This document shows, in pieces, positions 36,206-45,609 of a DNA stretch of 64,000 nt (positions within the stretch are counted from its first letter, which is position 1; each line of letters begins with the position of its first letter). Under the pieces are notes generated by a model. It made no database searches. It was not told the DNA's origin and saw only the letters and a program-made list of their open reading frames with translations. Origin of the DNA: Lachnospiraceae bacterium (GTDB lineage: Bacteria > Bacillota > Clostridia > Lachnospirales > Lachnospiraceae); contig JALCKY010000001.1 in assembly GCA_022647575.1 (NCBI GenBank), positions 1 to 64,000 of the forward strand, in the 5' to 3' direction. The translations under genes and the position numbers were made by a program.

Positions 36206-38623
36206 ATGAATACATCAATGAGCTGGATTAAAAAATACGTACCGGATCTGGATGTCACGCCGAAGGAATACTGCGATGCGATGACTCTTTCCGGAACGAA
36301 GGTGGAAGGCTGCACCCTGCTGGATGCAGATCTTGATAAAATCGTCGTCGGCCTCGTAAAGACCTGCGTGCCTCATCCGGATTCGGATCATCTGCATGTC
36401 TGCACCGTGGATGTCGGAACGGGAAAAGACCTGCAGATCGTCTGCGGAGCGCCGAACGTCGCTGCCGGGCAGAAGGTTCCGGTCGTCCTGGAAGGCGGAA
36501 ATGTGGCAGGCTCCCATGACGGAAAAAAGACGGAAGGCGGCATTGCCATCAAGGCAGGAAAACTGCGCGGCGTTGAATCGCACGGCATGATCTGTTCCAT
36601 TGAAGAGCTGGGTTCCAGCCGGGAATTCTATCCGGAAGCGCCGGAAGGCGGCATTTACATTTTCCCGGAAGATACCAAAGTCGGCGCGGATGCAATTGAA
36701 GAACTCGGGCTCCGCGATGCCGTCGTGGAATATGAAATCACCTCCAACCGGGTGGACTGCTACAGCGTGATCGGCATCGCCCGCGAGGCGGCTGCCACAT
36801 TTGACAAAACGTTCCTTCCGCCGGATGTCAAAGCGACGGGAAATGATGAAGATGTCAACAATTATGTGAAGGTCGAAGTGCGCGATCCGGATCTGTGCAG
36901 AAGATACTGTGCACGGGTCGTGAAGAACGTAAAAATCGCTCCTTCGCCGAAATGGATGCAGAGATGCCTGGCATCGAACGGAATCCGTCCGATCAACAAC
37001 ATCGTCGATATCACGAACTATGTCATGGAAGAATACGGACAGCCGATGCATTCGTTCGATTACGACACGGTGGCCGGCCATACGATCATCGTGCGCCGTG
37101 CGGAAGACGGAGAAGTCTTCACGACGCTGGACGGACAGAAGAGGAACATGGATCATGATGTCCTCATGATCTGCGATGCGGAGAAGGAAATCGGCATTGC
37201 AGGCATCATGGGCGGAGAGAATTCCATGATTACGGACAGCGTGAAAAATGTCCTTTTCGAGGCAGCCTGCTTTGACGGAACCAACATCCGTCTTTCTTCC
37301 AAGCGCATCGGTCTCCAGACGGACGCATCCGGAAAATTTGACAAGGGAATCGACCCGAATGTTTGCATCGAAGCCATCAACAGGGCCTGCCAGCTGATGG
37401 AAGAATTCGGAGCCGGAGAAGTCGTAGGCGGTACGGTCGACGTGCACGGAGAACTTCCGAAGCCGACGGTTACGCCTTTTGAACCGGAAAAGATCAATGC
37501 CCTTCTGGGCACGGATGTCGACCCGGAGGAAATGATCCGCATCTTTGAAAAGGAAGGTCTGACTTACGACAAAGAAAAGAATGCGGTGATTGCTCCGACC
37601 TGGCGTCAGGATCTGCACCGCATGTGCGATTATGCCGAAGAAGTCGCCCGTTTCCACGGATACGACAAAATCCCGACGACCCTGCCTTCCGGAGAGGCTA
37701 CTTCCGGAGGCCTGCAGCCGGATATGGCTGTCAATACCGTGGTCCGTCAGGTTGCCGAAGGAAACGGCTTCCTGCAGGGATACTGCTATTCCTTTGAGAG
37801 CCCGAAAGTCTTTGATAAACTTCTGATCCCGGAGAACTGCAGCAGCCGTCAGGCGATCCGCATCCTGAATCCTCTCGGCGAGGATTTCTCCATCATGCGC
37901 ACGCTTTCCCTCAACGGAATCCTGACTTCCCTGGCTACGAATGCAAACCGCAGGAATAAGAGCGTCCGTCTCTATGAGATGGGAAATGTCTATATTCCGA
38001 AGCAGCTTCCTCTGACGGAGCTCCCGGATGAAAGAATGAAACTGACCCTCGGAATGTACGGAGACGGCGATTTCTTCGATCTGAAGGGCGTTGTGGAAAT
38101 GCTTCTGATCAAGCTCGGCATGAAAGGGAAGACCGAATACCTGACGGATTCCCCGAAACCGTTCCTGCATCCGGGAAGACAGGCTTCCGTGGTTTATGAA
38201 GGGAAGACGATCGGCTTCCTCGGCGAAGTCCATCCGCAGGTCCGGAAGAATTATGAAATCGATGAGCGCGCCTATGTGTGCGTCATGGATATGCCTTCCA
38301 TTTATCCGCTGGCGACATTCGAAAGAAAATTCGTCGGAATTCCGAAATATCCGGCCATGACCAGGGACATTTCCATGGTCGTGCCGAAGAACGTCACGAA
38401 TGCCGAAATCGAAGCCGTCATTTCCCAGAGAGGCGGGAAAATCCTGGAAAGCTGCGTTCTCTTCGACATTTACGAAGGAGCTCCGATCCTGCCGGGATTC
38501 AAGTCCATGGCCTATAATCTGACCTTCCGTCATGCGGACAAGACACTCGGGGAAGAAGAGGTCGGCGCCGCCATGAAGAAAATCCTGAACGGACTTCAGG
38601 ACAAGGGAATTACGCTGCGATAA
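36206..38623 (+). CDS. pheT: Phenylalanyl-tRNA synthetase beta subunit
   Basis: Second subunit of PheRS, 805 residues, full length. Order: tRNA-binding domain (about 40-150, PHPDSDHLHVCTVDVG), B3/4 editing domain (SSKRIGLQTDASGKFDKGID), B5, the catalytic-like core, and the C-terminal FDX-ACB anticodon-binding domain (FPAMTRDIS-like YPAMTRDISMVV). The ATG has a GGGAG site. A GC-rich repeat pair starts 5 bases after the stop and may shape the end of the transcript. The long reading frame on the opposite strand here is a shadow. Confidence 0.97.
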   Translation: MNTSMSWIKKYVPDLDVTPKEYCDAMTLSGTKVEGCTLLDADLDKIVVGLVKTCVPHPDSDHLHVCTVDVGTGKDLQIVCGAPNVAAGQKVPVVLEGGNVAGSHDGKKTEGGIAIKAGKLRGVESHGMICSIEELGSSREFYPEAPEGGIYIFPEDTKVGADAIEELGLRDAVVEYEITSNRVDCYSVIGIAREAAATFDKTFLPPDVKATGNDEDVNNYVKVEVRDPDLCRRYCARVVKNVKIAPSPKWMQRCLASNGIRPINNIVDITNYVMEEYGQPMHSFDYDTVAGHTIIVRRAEDGEVFTTLDGQKRNMDHDVLMICDAEKEIGIAGIMGGENSMITDSVKNVLFEAACFDGTNIRLSSKRIGLQTDASGKFDKGIDPNVCIEAINRACQLMEEFGAGEVVGGTVDVHGELPKPTVTPFEPEKINALLGTDVDPEEMIRIFEKEGLTYDKEKNAVIAPTWRQDLHRMCDYAEEVARFHGYDKIPTTLPSGEATSGGLQPDMAVNTVVRQVAEGNGFLQGYCYSFESPKVFDKLLIPENCSSRQAIRILNPLGEDFSIMRTLSLNGILTSLATNANRRNKSVRLYEMGNVYIPKQLPLTELPDERMKLTLGMYGDGDFFDLKGVVEMLLIKLGMKGKTEYLTDSPKPFLHPGRQASVVYEGKTIGFLGEVHPQVRKNYEIDERAYVCVMDMPSIYPLATFERKFVGIPKYPAMTRDISMVVPKNVTNAEIEAVISQRGGKILESCVLFDIYEGAPILPGFKSMAYNLTFRHADKTLGEEEVGAAMKKILNGLQDKGITLR

Positions 38624-38627
38624 AAAA

Positions 38628-38702
38628 GAACCACCACCCCCGTCCCGGTGGTTCCCAGAACCACTACCCCCGTCCCGGTGGTTCGGTGGTGCGGTGGTTC
38701 GG
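38628..38702. repeat. REP-like palindromic pair, direct arrangement
   Basis: Two 27-base units in the same orientation (38628-38654 and 38658-38684) with a 3-base spacer. A partial unit GGTGGTGCGGTGGTTCGG follows. Ends are GAACCAC and GTGGTTC, the core is CCCCCGTCCC. It fills almost the whole gap between pheT and the phosphatase. Confidence 0.9.
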
Positions 38703-38719
38703 TTAATTTTGAGGTGAGA

Positions 38720-39361
38720 ATGGAAATTTATTTACTGCGTCACGGAACGACAGCATGGAACAAGGAACTTAAACTACAGGGCAGCACGGATATTGAACTC
38801 GATGAAGACGGAATCCGTCTGGCGAAGGAAACAGGTGAAGCTCTCGAAGGCGTTCATTTTGACGCCTGCTATTCGAGCCCTCTGAAGAGGGCAGTGGATA
38901 CGGCAAAATACGTCCTGAACGGCCGCAGCCTTCCGATTATCGAGGATTACCGTCTTGCCGAAGTAAATTTCGGTGACTGGGAAGGGCGCGACTGTTCAAA
39001 GACTTCCACGGAGATACCTCCCCACGCCACAGACCGTTTCTTTGATCTGACAAAGGAGCCGATTTCCACGCCGAACGGAGAAAATGTCCAGCAGGTTCTT
39101 GACCGGACGAATTCTTTCTTTAAGGAAATCGTCAATGATCCGGAAAATGAAAACAAGCGCATCCTGCTTTCCATGCACGGAGCATCCGGCAGGGCGCTGA
39201 TGCATTCCATCTGGCAGGACAATAATTTCTGGCATGGTTCCGTTCCGCCGAACTGTTCCATCACGATCATCCAGATAAAAAACAAACAGGTCGTCAGCGT
39301 CAAAAAGGACTGCGTCTTCTACGGCGAAGAAGTCCACGACTATTACGGAGCTAAAAAATGA
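38720..39361 (+). CDS. Histidine phosphatase family protein
   Basis: Phosphoglycerate-mutase-like phosphatase of 213 residues from ATG 38720 (GAGGTGAG site). The catalytic motif is [12 protein letters not shown], with the second Arg in [12 protein letters not shown], a Glu in [10 protein letters not shown] and the late His in [12 protein letters not shown]. All four catalytic positions are present. The substrate is not predictable: relatives act on phosphosugars, alpha-ribazole phosphate or small metabolites. An upstream in-frame extension would read through the repeat and is not used. Its stop overlaps the queA ATG. Confidence 0.88.
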   Translation: MEIYLLRHGTTAWNKELKLQGSTDIELDEDGIRLAKETGEALEGVHFDACYSSPLKRAVDTAKYVLNGRSLPIIEDYRLAEVNFGDWEGRDCSKTSTEIPPHATDRFFDLTKEPISTPNGENVQQVLDRTNSFFKEIVNDPENENKRILLSMHGASGRALMHSIWQDNNFWHGSVPPNCSITIIQIKNKQVVSVKKDCVFYGEEVHDYYGAKK

Positions 39362-40383
39362 AAACATCAGATTTCTATTACGATCTTCCGAAGGAACTGA
39401 TTGCCCAGGATCCTCTGGAAGATCGTTCCTCGTCAAGACTGCTTCATCTGGATAAGAATACCGGAGAAGTGACCCACGATATTTTCCGGAACATCGGGCG
39501 CTATCTGAAAAAAGGAGATACGCTCGTCATCAACGACACGAAGGTCATCCCCGCACGTCTGTACGGAGTCCGTCCGGGAACCACCGGCAAGATCGAGGTT
39601 CTGCTCCTTCAGCGGAAGACTGACAGCAGCTGGGAATGTCTGGTAAAGCCGGGAAGAAAATGTCCCGTCGGAACGAAGATCGATTTCGGGGAAGGACTTC
39701 TGAAAGGGGAAATAACGGAAGTCCTTGAAGAAGGAAACCGCATGATTCGTTTTGAATTCGACGGAATCTTTGAGGAGATTCTCGATCAGCTCGGACAGAT
39801 GCCGCTTCCGCCTTATATCAAGCACCAGCTTCAGGATAAGACGCGCTACAATACTGTTTATGCCAAATATGACGGATCAGCGGCTGCGCCGACGGCAGGG
39901 CTTCATTTCACAAAAGAACTGCTGGAGGAAATCAAGGAACAGGGCGTCAACATCGCGCATGTGACGCTGCATGTCGGACTGGGAACTTTCCGTCCGGTCA
40001 AGGCCGAGAAGATCGAAGAGCATCACATGCATTCGGAATTCTACATTGTTCCGGAGGAATCCGCCAGGCTGATCAACGATACGAAGAAAGCCGGGCACCG
40101 CATCATCTGCGTCGGAACGACCAGTTGCCGGACCCTGGAGTCTGCAACGGGAGAAGACGGTATCCTGCAGGCCAAAAGCGGTTGGACAGATATTTTCATC
40201 TACCCGGGCTACCGCTTCAAAATCATGGATGCGCTGATCACGAATTTCCATCTCCCGGAGAGCACGCTGATCATGCTGGTCTCGGCATTTGCCGGAAAAG
40301 AAAAAATCATGGCGGCCTATGAGGAAGCGGTCAAAGAAAAATACCGCTTTTTCTCCTTCGGCGACGCCATGCTCATCGAATAG
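39358..40383 (+). CDS. queA: tRNA preQ1 ribosyltransferase-isomerase QueA
   Basis: Transfers and isomerises the ribosyl group of S-adenosylmethionine onto preQ1-modified tRNA, forming epoxyqueuosine. It is 341 residues. It begins with [20 protein letters not shown], and has [41 protein letters not shown] and [11 protein letters not shown], all family signatures. It is coupled to the phosphatase by ATGA. It converges with aroA and overlaps its 3' end by 11 bases. queH at 10155 supplies the next step. Confidence 0.96.
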   Translation: MKTSDFYYDLPKELIAQDPLEDRSSSRLLHLDKNTGEVTHDIFRNIGRYLKKGDTLVINDTKVIPARLYGVRPGTTGKIEVLLLQRKTDSSWECLVKPGRKCPVGTKIDFGEGLLKGEITEVLEEGNRMIRFEFDGIFEEILDQLGQMPLPPYIKHQLQDKTRYNTVYAKYDGSAAAPTAGLHFTKELLEEIKEQGVNIAHVTLHVGLGTFRPVKAEKIEEHHMHSEFYIVPEESARLINDTKKAGHRIICVGTTSCRTLESATGEDGILQAKSGWTDIFIYPGYRFKIMDALITNFHLPESTLIMLVSAFAGKEKIMAAYEEAVKEKYRFFSFGDAMLIE

Positions 40384-41728
40384 ACGATTTCTTAAGACTT
40401 TCCAAATCCCGGAAGAAATCCGGATACGAGACGCCGACGCAGTCGGCGTCTTTTATTTCCATGCCTCCTGTTATCAGACCGGCTACGGCAAAAGCCATCG
40501 CCATGCGGTGGTCGCCTTTCGGATCGATGACGGCTCCGTGAAGCGGACTGCCGTCCCGGTTTCCGCTGCCGTGAATGACCATGCCGTCTTCCGTGGCTTC
40601 GACATCCGCACCCATCAGGGTCAGATCTTCGGTGATGGCCTGAATCCGGTCTGTTTCCTTGACGCGAAGTTCAGCCGCATCCCGTATAACGGTATCGCCG
40701 TTTGCAAAAGCAGCCATCACGGCAATCATCGGAATTTCATCAATCAGCGTCGGAATCAGTCCGCCGCCGATTTCCGCACCGGAAAGTTCGGAGAAAGAGA
40801 CGAGGAGATCGGCAACAAGTTCATTTCCCTCTTCATGCTGATTGCTGATTTCCACATAGCCGCCCATGCCTGCGATGACGCGCAGGATGCCGTCGCGCGT
40901 CGGGTTGATGCCGACGTTCTTCAGGAGGATTTCCGATCCGGGCACCAGAAGCCCTGCTGCAAGGAAATAAGCAGCAGAAGAGATGTCGCCGGGGATCGTG
41001 ATGGTCTGGCCCTTCAGAGGCTGTCCCGGCCGCAGGACGACGCCGGGAACGATCGGAACCCCGTCCATTCCCTTCATATCCAGCTTGGCCGGATCAAAGA
41101 GATCATAGGCTATGTCCGCACCGAAACGGGAGAGCATCAGCTCGGTATGGTTCCTGGACATCGCCGGTTCAACGACGCAGGTCATGCCGTCCGCATAAAG
41201 TCCCGCAAAGAGGACGCAGGATTTGACCTGTGCGGATGCGACAGGACTCTGATAGGCAATCCCCTTGAGATGCCCGCCCCTGATCGTAAGGGGCGCACAG
41301 CCGTTCTCCTCATCGGAAAGAACCGTCGCACCCATTTTTTCCAGAGGTTCGATGATGCGCTTCATCGGGCGTCTCTTCAAAGAGGCATCGCCCGTGATCC
41401 GGGAGGTGAATTCCTGCCCGGCCAGGATTCCGGAAAGAAGCCGCATGGTCGTGCCGGAATTTTCCGCATTCAGCTGATCAGCCGGCATTCTGAGACCGCT
41501 GCGTCCGGCGCCGTGAATGAGGAGCTCGCCCTGGCCGCTGTTTTCAATGGATACCCCCATGGACTTCATGCATTCGATCGTGGCCAGGCAGTCAGCACCC
41601 GGCAGGAAATGATGCACGGCAGTGTCGCCTTCGGCGATGGAGCCGATCATGACAGCCCTGTGTGAAATGGATTTATCTCCGGGGACCTCGATGATGCCTT
41701 TGAGGCCCGATGCCTTTTCAATCTTCAT
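40373..41728 (-). CDS. aroA: 3-phosphoshikimate 1-carboxyvinyltransferase (EPSP synthase)
   Basis: Shikimate-pathway step joining shikimate 3-phosphate and PEP. It is 451 residues. Landmarks: [18 protein letters not shown] at the N-terminus with the catalytic Lys, [17 protein letters not shown], and [15 protein letters not shown] with [15 protein letters not shown] near the end. The gene is last in aroF-tyrA-aroA on the minus strand; its ATG overlaps the tyrA stop by 11 bases. Sequence of the Gly-rich loop (LLSGILAGQ with Gly rather than Ala in the following position) could affect glyphosate response, but I cannot classify that reliably. Confidence 0.96.
   Translation of the reverse strand: MKIEKASGLKGIIEVPGDKSISHRAVMIGSIAEGDTAVHHFLPGADCLATIECMKSMGVSIENSGQGELLIHGAGRSGLRMPADQLNAENSGTTMRLLSGILAGQEFTSRITGDASLKRRPMKRIIEPLEKMGATVLSDEENGCAPLTIRGGHLKGIAYQSPVASAQVKSCVLFAGLYADGMTCVVEPAMSRNHTELMLSRFGADIAYDLFDPAKLDMKGMDGVPIVPGVVLRPGQPLKGQTITIPGDISSAAYFLAAGLLVPGSEILLKNVGINPTRDGILRVIAGMGGYVEISNQHEEGNELVADLLVSFSELSGAEIGGGLIPTLIDEIPMIAVMAAFANGDTVIRDAAELRVKETDRIQAITEDLTLMGADVEATEDGMVIHGSGNRDGSPLHGAVIDPKGDHRMAMAFAVAGLITGGMEIKDADCVGVSYPDFFRDLESLKKSSIR
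40430..40454 (+). terminator. queA terminator lying inside the aroA coding region
   Basis: GACGCCGAC pairs with GTCGGCGTC across a 3-base loop, followed by TTTTATTT. It lies 47 bases after the queA stop and antisense to the aroA codons for DADCVG. Confidence 0.75.
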
Positions 41729-42806
41729 AAACCGTATACCCTGCTTTCTTCAGAATATCCGATGACCGGTCCGCCGTTTCCTGATCGTAGAAGAGTATTT
41801 TCAGGACGCCCTGCTCGAACTCGCGGTTATGGATAATGCCGATATTTTTCATGCTGATGTCATTCTCCGCAAGAAGAACGGCGACTTTGGCAATGCTTCC
41901 TTTTTCATCTGCAACATCGCAGTAAAGCCGGTATTCCTTTTTGATTCCTCCGGGAGAGTCGTTTGAAAAACTGTCCCGGTATTCCTTGCAGTCCGTGAAA
42001 ATCTTGAGAAGGGAAGTCGCGTTCTGCGTATCGATCGATGCCCGGTAGGCCATCAGCTGCTGAATGTAGATGTCGAGGACGCGCAGGATATCCTTTCGGT
42101 TTGCCAGGCAGATCTCCTGCCACATTTCCGGAGACGAAGAGGAGATGCGCGTAATATCCTTGAATCCGCCGGCCGCAATGGTCTTCATCAGATGCTGCGC
42201 CCCGTCCTGGTCATGGACCATGTTGACCAGGGAAGCGGAAATGATGTGCGGCAGATGGCTGATGCATGCCGTAATGTAATCGTGTTCCTCGTAGGTCAGA
42301 ATCAGAGGCAGCGAGCCGAGATCCGAAATGAATTCCTGGAAAGCGCCGATGCGCTCGATGGGAACATCCTCGCCGGGAGTCAGCAGATAGTAGGCATTTT
42401 CCAGAAGGAGGGCTGCCGAATGGCTGTAGCCGCTTTTCTCGGAGCCGGTCATCGGATGCCCGCCGATGAAGCGGTCCTGCATGCCGCGCCTGATGATTTC
42501 CTCATGGATGGCTGTTTTGGTTGAACCGACATCCGTCAGGAGAGCTCCGTCTTTCATGACATCCTTCAGGATGTCGAGATAGCTGAGGGACGTCACGACA
42601 GGCGTGCACAGGAAAATTGTGTCGCATTCCGAAAAATCAATGCTGACGAAAGGCACTCCTTCGGAAATGACTCCTTCTTCCTCTGCCTGTTTCAGTACTT
42701 CCTGATTGCGGTTGTAGGCGATGATTCTGGTATCGGGAAACTTTTTCCGGATTGCCTTGGCAATCGAGCCGCCGATGAGACCCAGACCGATAATACCGAC
42801 TGTCAT
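41718..42806 (-). CDS. tyrA: Prephenate dehydrogenase with ACT domain
   Basis: NAD-dependent oxidative decarboxylation of prephenate towards tyrosine. It is 362 residues. The N-terminal Rossmann motif is VGIIGLGLIGGSIAKAI, followed by DVGSTKTAIHEEI and the catalytic FIGGHPMTGSEKSGYSHS. YITACISHLPHIISASLVN contains the second His. Residues 290-362 form an ACT domain (EKGSIAKVAVLLAENDISMKN) that likely binds tyrosine for feedback. It sits between aroF and aroA and is monofunctional, without a chorismate mutase domain. Confidence 0.95.
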   Translation of the reverse strand: MTVGIIGLGLIGGSIAKAIRKKFPDTRIIAYNRNQEVLKQAEEEGVISEGVPFVSIDFSECDTIFLCTPVVTSLSYLDILKDVMKDGALLTDVGSTKTAIHEEIIRRGMQDRFIGGHPMTGSEKSGYSHSAALLLENAYYLLTPGEDVPIERIGAFQEFISDLGSLPLILTYEEHDYITACISHLPHIISASLVNMVHDQDGAQHLMKTIAAGGFKDITRISSSSPEMWQEICLANRKDILRVLDIYIQQLMAYRASIDTQNATSLLKIFTDCKEYRDSFSNDSPGGIKKEYRLYCDVADEKGSIAKVAVLLAENDISMKNIGIIHNREFEQGVLKILFYDQETADRSSDILKKAGYTVYED

Positions 42807-42864
42807 ATGGATATACTCCCGGGTGTCCGGACTTCAGGAGCCCGGATATTTTTCTGTAAATGGT

Positions 42865-43881
42865 TTATTTCAGCTTCCTGCTTTCCAGTTTGGAAATGGT
42901 CTTCAGGTCCGACATCAGCTTCCGGAACGTGTCGAATTTCAGCGACTGCCCGCCGTCCGAGAGAGCTTTCTCCGGACAGTTGTGAACCTCGACCTCGATG
43001 CCGTCCGCACCGACGGCAATGGCTGCACGGGCCAGAGGCGGAACATAATTCCAGACGCCGCTGGCATGCGACGGGTCGACGATAATCGGAAGATGGGATT
43101 TGGTCTTAACGACCGCAACCGCGGAAAGATCCAGCGTATTCCGGGTCTCGGTCTCGAAGGTACGGATGCCCCTCTCGCAGAGGACGACGTTTTCATTTCC
43201 CTCGGAAAGAATATACTCGGCTGCGTTGAGCCATTCATCGATTGTAGCCGACATGCCGCGCTTTAAAAGCACCGGCACCTTGGTATTCCCGACCGCCTTC
43301 AGAAGCTGGAAGTTCTGCATGTTGCGCGCGCCGATCTGAACCATGTCGACATATTTCAGTGCCATGTCGAGCGCGGCCTCATCGGTGACTTCGGTGATGG
43401 TGGAGAGTCCGGTTTCATCGTGGGCTTTCTTCAGGAGGCGCAGGCCTTCTTCACCGAGTCCCTGGAAGGAATAGGGCGAGGTGCGCGGCTTGAAAGCACC
43501 GCCTCTCAAAAGATGAGCCCCGTCTTTCTTTACTTCTTCGGCAATGGTCAGCAGCTGTTTCTCGGATTCCACCGCACAGGGACCGGCCATGACGGTGAGC
43601 GTGTCAGGACCGATTTCCCATTTCCCGACTTTGACGCGGGTAGGCTCCGGATGAAAAGCCTTCGAAGCAAGCTTGTAGGATTCCGATACCATGATGATGC
43701 GGTCGACATCATCCATCAGATCGATGTTGCGGTTCATCAGCTTTGTCTTGTCGCCGATGACGCCGATGATCGTAACTTCTTCGCCCTGTGAGAGATGGGC
43801 TTTCAGCCCATTGTCTTCGATCACGCGGACGACGGAGTTGATTGATTTTTTCTTAGCCTGAGGCTTCATTACGATAATCAT
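42865..43881 (-). CDS. aroF: 3-deoxy-7-phosphoheptulonate synthase (type I-beta)
   Basis: First step of aromatic amino acid synthesis: PEP plus erythrose 4-phosphate to DAHP. It is 338 residues. The N-terminal ferredoxin-like regulatory domain (1-70) is followed by the KDO8P-synthase-like barrel: TVMAGPCAVESEKQ, LLRGGAFKPRTSPYSFQG, IGARNMQNFQLLKAVG and PIIVDPSHASG. This is the Bacillus/Thermotoga-type enzyme. The ATG has a GGGGG site on the minus strand. It heads a minus-strand operon with tyrA and aroA. Confidence 0.95.
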   Translation of the reverse strand: MIIVMKPQAKKKSINSVVRVIEDNGLKAHLSQGEEVTIIGVIGDKTKLMNRNIDLMDDVDRIIMVSESYKLASKAFHPEPTRVKVGKWEIGPDTLTVMAGPCAVESEKQLLTIAEEVKKDGAHLLRGGAFKPRTSPYSFQGLGEEGLRLLKKAHDETGLSTITEVTDEAALDMALKYVDMVQIGARNMQNFQLLKAVGNTKVPVLLKRGMSATIDEWLNAAEYILSEGNENVVLCERGIRTFETETRNTLDLSAVAVVKTKSHLPIIVDPSHASGVWNYVPPLARAAIAVGADGIEVEVHNCPEKALSDGGQSLKFDTFRKLMSDLKTISKLESRKLK

Positions 43882-43929
43882 GACAGTTCCCCCAAATCCT
43901 GAATAAAATCTGTTTTTCTTCGGTTATCC

Positions 43930-43959
43930 ATTGTAGCACACGAAGCGGTCTGCATACAA
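43930..43959 (-). promoter_or_regulatory. Promoter for aroF-tyrA-aroA
   Basis: On the minus strand TTGTAT (complement of 43954-43959), 18 bases, TACAAT (complement of 43930-43935), about 50 bases upstream of the aroF ATG. Confidence 0.6.
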
Positions 43960-43997
43960 CCCTTTAATACTTTAAATCACTAAATCGCCCGGATTCA

Positions 43998-44026
43998 TTG
44001 AAATAGGGAAGCAGTTATGTTAAGAT
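43998..44026 (+). promoter_or_regulatory. Promoter for metF-metH
   Basis: TTGAAA (43998-44003), 17 bases, TAAGAT (44021-44026), 36 bases upstream of the metF ATG. Confidence 0.6.
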
Positions 44027-44061
44027 GCGGGTATTGAAAAAGTCTGAAAGAGTGCAGAAAT

Positions 44062-44916
44062 ATGAAAATCAGGGATATCCTTTCTCAGGGGCGGCCGACG
44101 CTTTCTTTTGAAGTCTTTCCGCCCAAAACCGAAGATAAATATGAAACAGTGGAACAGGCGGCCTCGGAAATCGCAAAGCTGAAGCCTGATTTCATGTCCG
44201 TCACCTACGGTGCGGGAGGCGGAACTTCCCTCTATTCCGCGCAGATTGCTGCAACCATCGGCAGCTTCGGCGTGACGCCGCTTGCCCACCTCACCTGCGT
44301 CTCATCCACCAGGGAAAAAGTCCGCAGCGTCCTTCAGGACTACAAGACGAAGGGAATTGAAAATGTGCTTGCGCTCCGCGGAGACATTCCGAAGGACGGA
44401 GTCATTGAAAATGATTTCACCCATGCCGATGAACTCGTGCGTGAAATCCGGCGGAACGGAGATTTCTGCATCGGTGCTGCCTGCTATCCGGAAGGACATC
44501 CGGAGTCGGCGGACAAGGCCGATGACCTGCGTCATTTGAAAAACAAGGTCGATGAAGGATGTGATTTCATCACGACGCAGATGTTCTTTGACAACACCCT
44601 GTTCTATGACTTCCTCTACCGCGCAAGGAAAATCGGAATCAGCGTACCCGTGCTTGCCGGCATCATGCCCGTGACGAACGGGAAGCAGATGAAGCGGATC
44701 CTGGAGCTTTCCGGCTGCTATATCCCGGAAAAATTCCGGGTGCTTCTGGACCGGTTCGGGGATAATCCCGCGGCAATGAAGCAGGCAGGAGTCGTTTATG
44801 CCACCGAACAGATCATCGATCTTCTGGCTCACGGCGTTGACGGCATCCACATTTATTCCATGAACAAGCCGGACGTCGCGGAAGGAATCCGCAGAAGTCT
44901 ATCGGAAATCATCTGA
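44062..44916 (+). CDS. metF: 5,10-methylenetetrahydrofolate reductase
   Basis: Reduces methylene-THF to methyl-THF. It is 284 residues, the short catalytic form without a regulatory domain. Sequence landmarks: LSFEVFPPKTEDKYETVEQA, FMSVTYGAGGGTSLYS, NVLALRGDIPKDG, GCDFITTQMFFDN (FAD-domain) and VPVLAGIMPVTNGKQ. It is followed after 9 bases by the reactivation-domain gene and then metH, so this operon makes methyl-THF and uses it for methionine. Fed by folD and fchA at 58 kb. Confidence 0.96.
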   Translation: MKIRDILSQGRPTLSFEVFPPKTEDKYETVEQAASEIAKLKPDFMSVTYGAGGGTSLYSAQIAATIGSFGVTPLAHLTCVSSTREKVRSVLQDYKTKGIENVLALRGDIPKDGVIENDFTHADELVREIRRNGDFCIGAACYPEGHPESADKADDLRHLKNKVDEGCDFITTQMFFDNTLFYDFLYRARKIGISVPVLAGIMPVTNGKQMKRILELSGCYIPEKFRVLLDRFGDNPAAMKQAGVVYATEQIIDLLAHGVDGIHIYSMNKPDVAEGIRRSLSEII

Positions 44917-44925
44917 GGAAATGAA

Positions 44926-45594
44926 ATGGAAGTCAGCAGAAAAGAAATTTACCGCTATCTGGGATGCCGCGGAAATGTGCCGGATGAAGCGACCGTCCGC
45001 CTGACCGAGTCCTGTATTGCGGAACTGGAAAAGGAAATCACGCCTCTCAGTCTGTACCGGGAGTATCCGCTGTCTGTCGACGGAGAGGATATCGGCTGTC
45101 CGGTCCTTCATACGTCCAGCGCCTCTCTCGGAAAAAATCTGAAGGACTGCACGCGGATTCTGCTTTTTGCCGCAACGCTGGGCAGTGCCCCGGACCGGCT
45201 CATTCAGAAATACAGCCGGCTTCAGGTGAGCCGTGCGGTCACGATTCAGGCAGCTTCTGCCGCCATGATCGAGGCCTGGTGCAATGAAGAATGCACCCGC
45301 CTGAAAACGATCTATGAAAAGCAGGGGCTTTACCTGCGGCCGAGGTTTTCTCCCGGATACGGAGATTTTTCCCTGGAATGCCAGCCGATGATCCTCGGTC
45401 CCCTGGAAGCGGGAAAACGGATTGGAATCACCCTGACGGATTCCCTTCTCATGATGCCTTCGAAATCCGTAAGTGCCGTCATGGGTGCGGGAACAGCGCC
45501 TCTCGGATGCGTGCCGGAGGGATGCGAAATCTGCACGAAGAAAAACTGCGCATACAGGCGCAGCGCTGCAGCCGATGAGCCGCAGCCGGATTAA
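44926..45594 (+). CDS. Methionine synthase reactivation-domain protein (stand-alone)
   Basis: A 222-residue protein related to the C-terminal S-adenosylmethionine-binding activation domain of cobalamin methionine synthase. The SAM-binding motif RPRFSPGYGDFSLECQ is present, along with ILLFAATLGSAPDRLI; SAVMGAGTAPLG is the second conserved stretch. It ends in a Cys cluster, GCEICTKKNCAYR. It sits directly before metH, which lacks this domain, so it should restore oxidised cob(II)alamin in trans. The C-terminal Cys set may bind a metal; that is an inference. Confidence 0.88.
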   Translation: MEVSRKEIYRYLGCRGNVPDEATVRLTESCIAELEKEITPLSLYREYPLSVDGEDIGCPVLHTSSASLGKNLKDCTRILLFAATLGSAPDRLIQKYSRLQVSRAVTIQAASAAMIEAWCNEECTRLKTIYEKQGLYLRPRFSPGYGDFSLECQPMILGPLEAGKRIGITLTDSLLMMPSKSVSAVMGAGTAPLGCVPEGCEICTKKNCAYRRSAAADEPQPD

Positions 45595-45609
45595 AAGACA
45601 GGAGAAACC

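Noticed and set aside
36215-38533. A 772-residue open frame on the minus strand
   Set aside because: It is antisense to pheT, has no recognisable protein motif, and codon bias of pheT removes stops in that frame.
38648-38719. An N-terminal extension of the histidine phosphatase reading through the repeat
   Set aside because: ATG 38720 has a ribosome site and matches the family start; the extension is just repeat sequence RTTTPVPVV.
40289-41665. A 458-residue plus-strand frame over aroA
   Set aside because: aroA is unmistakable on the other strand; this frame lacks any family pattern.
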